7,244 bases of DNA from the NCBI GenBank assembly GCA_015233485.1, contig JADFXO010000197.1:1-7244 (forward strand). Reading direction: 5' to 3'. The notes below the pieces were generated by a model. The model searched no databases and was not told the DNA's origin. It saw only the letters and a program-made list of their open reading frames with translations. The stretch's first letter is position 1. The number at the start of each line of letters is the position of its first letter. This DNA comes from Nitrospirota bacterium (GTDB lineage: Bacteria; Nitrospirota; Thermodesulfovibrionia; Thermodesulfovibrionales; Magnetobacteriaceae). Both the position numbers and the translations under genes were made by a program. Below, piece by piece: positions 1 to 4,127 of the stretch.

Positions 1-1
1 T

Positions 2-616
2 ATGTTTAAGTATGTATTCCTGCATTTGTTTGTACACGATAAAAAGAAAAGTGTAAATATTGCGAATAAAGGTAATAAAGTTGAAGCTGTAACAAAAGAT
101 AAAGTGGCTCCTAAGTACAAAGTCTTTGAGTACGATAATTTAATTAAAACTGCCGATTTAAAGGATAACAAAATAATTGCAAAAACAGTAAGTACCGATA
201 CAGGCAATGATAGTAAAATGATATTACATAATGAAGACAAGAAAAGTGAAGTATCCGTTATTAATGAATTGTATATTATCATAAAACACGGTAATACTCT
301 AGTTAAAATGAATTTGGATTATAGCAGTTATCAGTCTGCTTTGATGGGATGTAAATTAAGTACAAGTAGAGAGGTAGAGGGATTCGCAAGGCAAATATAT
401 GAGTGTAATAACGGCTCGAAAAAGATTGTTTATGACGATAAAAGATATGAAAATAGCAACGAGGTATTTGAGCTTGAAAATAAAAATAAGGCAGATAAAA
501 ACAAAAGTCAATTCGATACAATTTCCACTACCAATGGTAAACCATTGATAGAAACGCCGCTTATAAAAAGCAATGGAAATATTAAAGAAGTAAATAATTT
601 GCAGTCAAAAAGATAG
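2..616 (+). CDS. Hypothetical Lys/Asn-rich protein, possibly 5'-partial
   Basis: The frame runs from the window edge to a TAG stop at 614-616. The first ATG is at base 2, so the true start may lie upstream and no ribosome binding site can be judged. The visible 204 residues begin with a short hydrophobic stretch (FKYVFLHLFV). The rest is highly polar and rich in Lys, Asn, Asp and Ser. The middle (about residues 88-135) is the most protein-like part, with a beta-type run (INELYIIIKHGNTLVKMNL) and single cysteines near 117 and 134. The C-terminal 70 residues look disordered. I recognise no family or catalytic motif. The next gene starts 66 bases downstream with its own strong ribosome binding site. 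The length in such AT-rich DNA supports a real gene, but its function is unknown. Confidence 0.55.
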   Translation: MFKYVFLHLFVHDKKKSVNIANKGNKVEAVTKDKVAPKYKVFEYDNLIKTADLKDNKIIAKTVSTDTGNDSKMILHNEDKKSEVSVINELYIIIKHGNTLVKMNLDYSSYQSALMGCKLSTSREVEGFARQIYECNNGSKKIVYDDKRYENSNEVFELENKNKADKNKSQFDTISTTNGKPLIETPLIKSNGNIKEVNNLQSKR

Positions 617-682
617 TAGTGTTAGCGCGTATTAGTTAAATTGTACTACTTCAATCACACATATATAAGGAGGTAACAATTT

Positions 683-1066
683 ATGAGAAAAGGACAGAAA
701 CAAAGAATACCTATAACTGTGTATATGGAAAAGGATATGATTGAAGAATTTAATGTTTCCGGGTATGCTATGACAATAAGTGATTTTATAAATATTATGT
801 TTCCTTATTTTATGTATCTTACTGAATGTAATTATGATAAAAGTATAGATAACGAATCGGCTATTGAAAATAAAATGAGAAAAAAGCAAAAAAAGCGAGT
901 ACCTATAACTGTGTATATAGAACAAAAAATCTATAAGGATTACAATAAGTCTGGATTCGTTGTGGCCATAAGTGAATATATCAATGTTTTATTTCCTTGT
1001 TTTATGTGTGTTGCTGAAGAAGCTTATTCTAAAAGTATCGGTAAAGAATCGTTTGTTAAAGATAAA
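683..1066 (+). repeat. In-frame tandem duplication, 2 x 192 bp
   Basis: Bases 683-874 and 875-1066 are two head-to-tail copies with a period of exactly 64 codons. Both begin with ATGAGAAAA and share an identical 17-base block (CCTATAACTGTGTATAT) at equivalent positions. The rest has diverged to roughly half amino-acid identity. Conservation is strongest in the PITVY strand and the ISxxINxxFP helix, which suggests selection on both copies. Confidence 0.85.
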
Positions 1067-1111
1067 AATTGCGAGTATCGGTGTAATATCTCTAATAGCT
1101 CCGCGGTGTAA
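683..1111 (+). CDS. Tandem-duplicated small protein, ribbon-helix-helix-like
   Basis: This 142-residue protein is two copies of a 64-residue unit (residues 1-64 and 65-128) plus a short tail. The start is well supported: AAGGAGGT at 667-674 lies 8 bases before the ATG. Each unit opens with a basic stretch (MRKGQKQR, MRKKQKKR), then a strand-like PITVY segment, a charged helix, a Ser-Gly turn, and a second helix with a conserved I-S-x-x-I-N-x-x-F-P core. Basic strand, helix, Gly turn, helix is the order of ribbon-helix-helix DNA-binding domains, and two in one chain could form a pseudo-dimer. That assignment is an inference from pattern; I do not recognise the family. About half the positions are identical between units. 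The final residues (roughly NSSAV) and the stop codon lie inside the dispersed repeat that begins near 1095, so the tail may have been acquired with it. Alternatives are a small regulator of unknown fold or a non-functional duplication. Confidence 0.65.
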   Translation: MRKGQKQRIPITVYMEKDMIEEFNVSGYAMTISDFINIMFPYFMYLTECNYDKSIDNESAIENKMRKKQKKRVPITVYIEQKIYKDYNKSGFVVAISEYINVLFPCFMCVAEEAYSKSIGKESFVKDKNCEYRCNISNSSAV

Positions 1112-1262
1112 AAGTTTTTTGCTTCTTTTTTTCAAAAAAGAAGTCTGTCCGAAGGACATATTGTTTTTAAATACCATCGAGGCGCTTATACTAAAATAAA
1201 AATCTTCCTTATTGCCTTCACGTGGCCTAGGGCGTATACCCTCCCCATTTTAAACGGAAAGA
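1095..1262 (+). repeat. Dispersed repeat, copy 1
   Basis: This segment reappears in the same orientation at 2841-3062. Shared blocks, in order, are TAGCT..GCGGT.TAAAAG, a perfect 22-base palindrome, GAGGCGCTTAT (1179-1189), CTTCCTTATTG (1204-1214), a small AGGG...CCCT hairpin (1229-1242) and TTTTAAAC.GAA (1248-1259). Copy 1 lacks a 53-base hairpin insertion present in copy 2. Its 5' end overlaps the last codons of the preceding gene. The two copies bracket the toxin-antitoxin island. No open frame of note is present, and the family of the repeat is unknown to me. Confidence 0.8.
1122..1168 (+). terminator. Double hairpin, probable terminator after the 683-1111 gene
   Basis: A perfect palindrome (1122-1143; arms CTTCTTTTTT and AAAAAAGAAG) starts 11 bases after the stop codon. 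A second hairpin follows, TGTCC-GAA-GGACA (1146-1158), with a TTGTTTTT run at 1161-1168. The second hairpin plus U-rich tail fits an intrinsic terminator, although the stem is short. The equivalent hairpin in repeat copy 2 keeps pairing with a different sequence. Confidence 0.5.
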
Positions 1263-1276
1263 CTACATGCCTTCGA

Positions 1277-1437
1277 GGTAGATATCCACATTGGCTTATT
1301 GGTAGATGTTCTCAACGGCAGTATCGACGGCTCCCAGGTAGAACGTCGTCGATAGGCTCATCGATAGAACGTCTACGACAGCTTCTCGGTAGACATCCGC
1401 GACGGCCGTAACGGTAGAACGTCTTCGATAGGCTACT
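1277..1437 (+). repeat. Cluster of six degenerate ~25-bp direct repeats
   Basis: Units begin at 1277, 1301, 1337, 1363, 1388 and 1413, each with GGTAGA (GATAGA at 1363). Spacings are 24, 36, 26, 25 and 25 bases. The approximate consensus is GGTAGAACGTC, then TCGATAGGCT in the best units (1337 and 1413). The cluster is clearly more GC-rich than its surroundings. The spacing is not a multiple of three and I see no coding frame. A solitary unit recurs at 2575-2599. It lies 80 bases upstream of the antitoxin start, so protein binding or an RNA role is possible but unproven. The rest of the 1112-1517 gap holds repeat copy 1 and the candidate promoter at 1482-1511. Confidence 0.75.
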
Positions 1438-1481
1438 TTTACTATATACATTACTGCTTTAGGTCTGAGTGCTTTCCGATA

Positions 1482-1511
1482 ATGACAAAATCTTAAAGAA
1501 GGTGATATACT
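1482..1511 (+). promoter_or_regulatory. Candidate promoter for the antitoxin-toxin pair
   Basis: ATGACA (1482-1487) and TATACT (1506-1511) are separated by 18 bases, an acceptable sigma70-like match. The start point would fall at or next to the ATG at 1518, giving a leaderless message. This conflicts with the plausible ribosome binding sequence AAGGTGAT (1499-1506), so transcription may instead begin further upstream. A short inverted repeat GATA-TAC-TATC overlaps the -10 box and could be an operator. Confidence 0.3.
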
Positions 1512-1517
1512 ATCATT

Positions 1518-2141
1518 ATGGAAACGAAAGATATATACGAGCCGGAATATGGTTTAGAATTAAGGCAGAATAATGACAGCAGAAAAGATAAACTAAAATC
1601 TTTGATAGCGGCTATATTGGGCAAAGCCGGTAAAACCCCAAAGGTGAAATTGGCTAAACTTGTGCTTTTTGCCGAGATTGAGTATTACAAGATAACAGGT
1701 GAATCTATAACCGGACTCTATTTTATACGGCTGAGTAATGGGCCGGTGATAGACTTCTTTGACGAGATGCTTGAAGAGGGTATTGGTACTCTATGGACTA
1801 AGGAAACGTCTATTGTACCTATATACACGAAAGGCATTAACAGAAAGCAGTATACCTACTGTGCTTTAATGAATAAGACGAAATTATCGCCAGACTTGCA
1901 GGGAAACGTTAATAGCGTTGTTGATACTTACGGGAAGATGACCGGGACGGAACTATCAAACCTCTCACACAGATTACCGGCATGGCGTTATTCTGAACCA
2001 AATGAACCAATATATTTAGCTGAATTGGCTCTTGATAAGGATGAGGACTACTTTGTAATGCTGGACATGGTGGAGGAACTGGACGACGCAGAAGATGATT
2101 ACCTGGAAGAAGAGTTACTCAGAATCTTACCTAAAGCTTAA
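1518..2141 (+). CDS. Panacea-domain (DUF4065/SocA-like) antitoxin
   Basis: This 207-residue cytoplasmic protein is probably the antitoxin of a toxin-antitoxin pair. It shows the landmarks of the Panacea/DUF4065 domain: KLAKLVLFAEIEYYKITGE (residues 44-62, matching the family's K-L-x-K-L-x-x-F/Y-A start), a G-P-V motif at 75-77 followed by an acidic helix, and L-S-H-x-x-P-A-W at 149-156. Known members such as SocA neutralise a toxin encoded next to them, and the domain pairs with many unrelated toxins. The N-terminal 25 residues are polar, and the C-terminal 35 are strongly acidic (EELDDAEDDYLEEE), a plausible toxin-contacting tail. AAGGTGAT lies 11 bases before the ATG, a slightly long spacing. 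The 3' end overlaps the toxin frame by 47 bases, implying coupled translation. The frame is intact, whereas the toxin frame is broken. Confidence 0.8.
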   Translation: METKDIYEPEYGLELRQNNDSRKDKLKSLIAAILGKAGKTPKVKLAKLVLFAEIEYYKITGESITGLYFIRLSNGPVIDFFDEMLEEGIGTLWTKETSIVPIYTKGINRKQYTYCALMNKTKLSPDLQGNVNSVVDTYGKMTGTELSNLSHRLPAWRYSEPNEPIYLAELALDKDEDYFVMLDMVEELDDAEDDYLEEELLRILPKA

Positions 2142-2410
2142 AGAACCTTTCTCGCCTAGAATTACCGCTTTGATAAACACCAAAGAAGACATTATCATAG
2201 CGTCTCCTCTATCAAACCCATTGATGAAGCACCAGTTAGAAGGTATCAGACGTTTCAAAGCAGGGAAGTTACGAATTCTTTACGCTTTATCTACGGAACG
2301 GGTAGACCTATGGAAAAATAAAACAGCTAACCCTGAAATCAAGTTTTTTATTCGTAGGTTTAAGAGACAATGACACTTATGATGAGGCTTTTAAAAACAT
2401 ACAGAAATGA
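2095..2410 (+). pseudogene. RelE-family toxin with a one-base frameshift
   Basis: The frame from ATG 2095 encodes a RelE/ParE-fold protein. The signature is LEGIRRFKAGKLRILYALS, matching the family's G-x-x-R-(F/Y)-x-x-G-x-x-R-(I/L)-x-Y core. It runs 92 residues to a TGA at 2371-2373, with a C-terminus (RRFKRQ) unlike the family. Changing to the +1 frame near 2350 instead gives VGLRDNDTYDEAFKNIQK, ending at TGA 2408-2410. That matches the E. coli RelE tail (VGKRERSEVYSEAVKRIL), including the tyrosine used in mRNA cleavage. The repaired protein would be about 104 residues, normal for RelE. Removing one T from TTTTTT (2344-2349) restores a sensible IKFLFVGLRD strand. As written the toxin is probably inactive, unless slippage at the T run restores it. 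It overlaps and would be coupled to the Panacea antitoxin. A sequencing error is the main alternative. Confidence 0.7.
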
Positions 2411-2574
2411 TAGAGACACGTACGAAACTAAAGACAGCTAAAACCCTCATGTCATTCACTCGACGGTGCTTGTAGGACATTAAGAGGTAAGACCCCTGAC
2501 CGTTCTGCAAATAGAAAGTATACACGCAAGGTATTATAACGAACCTGGGGACACGATTACACTTCCTGCGTACC

Positions 2575-2599
2575 GGTAGAAAGTCGTCGATAGGCTCCC
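2575..2599 (+). repeat. Solitary copy of the 25-bp repeat
   Basis: GGTAGAAAGTCGTCGATAGG, continuing CTCCC, matches the unit at 1337-1362 at nearly every position over its first 22 bases (one difference: AAGTC for ACGTC). It lies about 1.1 kb downstream of the cluster, on the far side of the toxin-antitoxin genes and in the same orientation. Confidence 0.75.
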
Positions 2600-2645
2600 T
2601 GACAAGTCCTTATTAAAATCTGACAGGATCCCAGCGAGTGTAAAA

Positions 2646-2777
2646 ATGGGAATGTGGAATAGAGACCATGATTATTTAATCTATAAAAAAGGTAAGATGT
2701 TCGCTTGGTGATTTACCCAGGGTGATTATCAAGGGTTGCGTAAAAATGCTATAGAGCAAGGCATAATCAGGGTATAA
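2646..2777 (+). pseudogene. Possible decayed ORF
   Basis: From ATG 2646 the frame reads 21 codons (DHDYLIYKKGKMFAW at the end) to a TGA at 2709-2711. The same frame then continues for 21 more (FTQGDYQGLRKNAIEQGIIR) to a TAA at 2775-2777. The peptide either side of the first stop has ordinary protein-like composition, so this may be the degraded end of a gene. I do not recognise the family, there is no good ribosome binding site, and chance cannot be excluded. Confidence 0.25.
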
Positions 2778-2867
2778 GAGTAAAGACAAAAAAGCAACGT
2801 ACAAGGCACGAGGTTTTAAGCTATAGAAGATATACCATATATAGCTATGCGGTTTAAAAGTTTTTTG

Positions 2868-2915
2868 CTTCTTTTTTTCAAAAAAGAAGTCTGCCAGACG
2901 GGCATATCCTTTTTC
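2868..2915 (+). terminator. Terminator-like double hairpin in repeat copy 2
   Basis: The perfect palindrome at 2868-2889 is followed by TGCC-AGACG-GGCA (2892-2904) and a pyrimidine run CCTTTTTC (2908-2915). The layout matches 1122-1168, but the second stem has a different sequence that still pairs. No intact gene ends just upstream, so it may act as an island boundary. Confidence 0.4.
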
Positions 2916-2952
2916 TTTGTCCTACTGAGGCGCTTATGCTTCTTTTCCTTTG

Positions 2953-2989
2953 TTACTTTCCTATTCTTGGCGAAAGAAAAGGAAAGTAA
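2953..2989. repeat. 16-bp hairpin within repeat copy 2
   Basis: The arms TTACTTTCCTATTCTT and AAGAAAAGGAAAGTAA pair at 15 of 16 positions around the loop GGCGA. The hairpin falls in the 53-base segment missing from copy 1. Similar TTACTTTC...GAAAGTAA intergenic hairpins occur as small dispersed repeats in several Gram-negative genomes (recalled, not checked), so this may be a REP-like or MITE-like insertion. Confidence 0.6.
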
Positions 2990-3143
2990 AATCTATTAAT
3001 AAAACTTCCTTATTGCTTTTACGTTGTGTAGGGTGCATACCCTCTTTATTTTAAACAGAAGTGCGTCATGGCCGCTTCGGGAAGTAAGTTATAGAGGAGA
3101 TAGACATTATCATAGACTAATTATTGGAGGTTTCTTACCTGGT

Positions 3144-3180
3144 AGCACTATTAATTTATACCGATGGTATGTATAGTGTT
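3144..3180. other. Imperfect hairpin upstream of the candidate small RNA
   Basis: The outer stem AGCACTAT/ATAGTGTT (8 pairs including one G-U) and inner stem ATACC-GAT-GGTAT (5 pairs) are joined by an asymmetric internal loop. An ATG at 3164 opens a 67-codon frame here, but it has no ribosome binding site and crosses all the hairpins downstream, so I do not call it a gene. The surrounding 3063-3202 stretch shows nothing else I can support. Confidence 0.4.
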
Positions 3181-3214
3181 AAAAGCGTATATTATTATTA
3201 AGTATAGTAGTAGC

Positions 3215-3400
3215 GGGTGTCGTCGAGTGAGGGCTACGAACGAAGACGACACAAGGAACGGTTTTACCGTTCGTTTCTGGCCGGCGACAGCCGGCCCTGA
3301 TAAATCTATATATAATGGCTATAACTCAAACAAAGGGGTATACGTTATGTATGGTTGCCTGTTATAAAGGCTCTGGGGAATTTTCTTTTAGTGCTTTTTT
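3215..3400 (+). ncRNA. Candidate structured small RNA
   Basis: Three consecutive perfect hairpins lie in a GC-rich island within AT-rich DNA: GTGTCGTC/GACGACAC (3217-3252), GAACGGT-TTT-ACCGTTC (3256-3272) and GGCCGGC-GACA-GCCGGCC (3279-3296). A -10-like TATAGT at 3203-3208 would start transcription near 3215, and a terminator-like hairpin with a T run ends at 3400, giving about 185 nt. The first stem's loop contains ACGAACG (3236-3242), which can also pair with CGTTCGT (3268-3274), competing with the second hairpin. I recognise no known RNA class. It could also be a regulatory leader or a compact repeat element. Strand is inferred from the terminator. Confidence 0.4.
3366..3400 (+). terminator. 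Candidate intrinsic terminator
   Basis: AAAGGCTCT (3366-3374) pairs with AGTGCTTTT (3390-3398) with one T-T mismatch and one G-U pair, around a 15-base loop. The T run of the second arm ends at 3400. The stem is modest. It would separate the structured region from the operon promoter at 3494. Confidence 0.35.
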
Positions 3401-3493
3401 AATATATTTTGTTTAAGAGTAATTGAATTATATAATAATAAATATATTTAATATATTAATAAAAATAAACTATAAAATAAATTATTGATAATA

Positions 3494-3521
3494 TTGACAT
3501 TTACAAAATACTTTATATAAG
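3494..3521 (+). promoter_or_regulatory. Sigma70-like promoter of the synthase-FadL operon
   Basis: A perfect TTGACA (3494-3499) and TATAAG (3516-3521) are 16 bases apart. An extremely AT-rich stretch (3401-3493) lies immediately upstream and could act as an UP element. Transcription would begin near 3528, about 60 bases before the leader frame at 3590. This is the best promoter in the window and the only evident one for the downstream genes. Confidence 0.65.
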
Positions 3522-3589
3522 CTTAAACAGCTTTAATTAATTCGTGTAATACCGTATGCATGACATTAACGTGTTTTAAGGGAGATGCG

Positions 3590-3682
<93 letters not shown>

Positions 3683-3896
3683 CGCACCTTCAATAATAAG
3701 AAAATATTTTTTTAAAAATAAAGACTTATTTCTATTATACGTTAGTATATTTACAATATATCTTCAAACCAGTCCTCCACAAAATCTTCTTAAACCAACC
3801 AAAGGGTGTTTTTCTAATTTTAATGAATCATTGCTAAATCCTTATACTAAGTTAATAAATATTTCATCGAAATATGTTTGTCCTGGAGGTAATAGG

Positions 3897-4100
3897 ATGA
3901 AAAGTATAGAAGCCATAGTTATTGATGGTAATCATCTAGAACTTTTACAATCTATAAGCTTAAAACAAGGAATACGGGTTATGGTATACATCAATACTTT
4001 AATCCAAGATGATGAAAATGAAAAAATGGGTAAGGCTTCTTTAAATATAAGTGACGGGTCATACGATGGAATCAAACCAGTCTATTTTATCGATGGATAG
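3897..4100 (+). CDS. Small DUF104/AF2212-like protein
   Basis: This 67-residue protein starts MKSIEAIVIDGNHLELLQSI and continues with G-I-R-V-M-V-Y-I. It follows the pattern of short DUF104/AF2212-type antitoxin-like proteins (M-K-x-I-x-A-x-Y-x-x-G-x-L-x-P-L ... G-x-x-V-x-V-x-I), although the usual proline before the first turn is missing. The start is fixed by GGAGGT at 3885-3890, six bases upstream, and by the family's usual N-terminus. The same frame is open upstream to 3609, which matters for the CT-tract hypothesis, but that extension does not resemble the family. The C-terminal half (about residues 38-67) is polar and ends PVYFIDG. No VapC-like toxin is adjacent; instead the gene sits 27 bases before the synthase. 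It may be a domesticated antitoxin or a regulator of the operon; function unknown. Confidence 0.65.
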   Translation: MKSIEAIVIDGNHLELLQSISLKQGIRVMVYINTLIQDDENEKMGKASLNISDGSYDGIKPVYFIDG

Positions 4101-4127
4101 GGGATAAAATATAAACGGAGGCTGAAT

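Larger units (their letters stand above)
2411..2840. other. Gene-poor remnant region
   Basis: No intact gene is visible on either strand. The region holds a GGGGACACG-containing segment (2547-2555) that resembles sequences often flanking IS200-like/REP-associated transposases (recalled, not checked), one stray 25-bp repeat unit (2575-2599), and a possible decayed coding stretch (2646-2777). Base composition is mixed and locally less AT-rich than the lipid operon. It looks like accumulated debris downstream of the toxin gene. Confidence 0.5.
2841..3062 (+). repeat. Dispersed repeat, copy 2, with 53-nt insertion
   Basis: This is the second same-orientation copy of the element at 1095-1262. It shares the 22-base palindrome (2868-2889), GAGGCGCTTAT (2927-2937), CTTCCTTATTG (3005-3015), an AGGGT-GCAT-ACCCT hairpin (3030-3043) and TTTTAAACAGAA (3049-3060). 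Between the second and third landmarks it is 53 bases longer than copy 1, and the extra sequence carries a long hairpin. The two copies flank the toxin-antitoxin island like boundary repeats. Confidence 0.8.

Noticed and set aside
641..669. Promoter TTGTAC-17-TATAAG before the 683 gene
   Set aside because: The -10 box overlaps the strong AAGGAGGT ribosome binding site, which would then be absent from the transcript; one of the two must be coincidental and the ribosome site is the better match.
632..1177. Reverse-strand frames opposite the 683-1111 gene (632-925 and 989-1177)
   Set aside because: They mirror the forward gene, including its duplication, and lack ribosome binding sites.
972..1199. 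Overlapping forward frame across the end of the 683 gene
   Set aside because: Shadow frame with no ribosome binding site; it runs through the terminator hairpins.
1277..1437. CRISPR array
   Set aside because: Units are degenerate and abut with no unique spacers of constant length, and there are no cas genes.
2344..2350. Programmed -1 ribosomal frameshift at TTTTTTA in the toxin gene
   Set aside because: A -1 shift enters the wrong frame; the conserved tail needs +1 (or loss of one base). Transcriptional or replicative slippage at the T run remains possible and is reported instead.
1095..3062. Integron cassette with attC-like sites
   Set aside because: A toxin-antitoxin pair between same-orientation structured repeats suggested it, but I could not find the paired GTTRRRY/RYYYAAC core sites.
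3164..3367. 67-codon open frame over the hairpin region
   Set aside because: It has no ribosome binding site, its start lies inside a hairpin, its sequence is dictated by three palindromes, and it resembles no family.
3831..3896. TTG start at 3831 for the small DUF104-like gene
   Set aside because: No Shine-Dalgarno sequence there, whereas ATG 3897 has GGAGGT at ideal spacing and matches the family's N-terminus.
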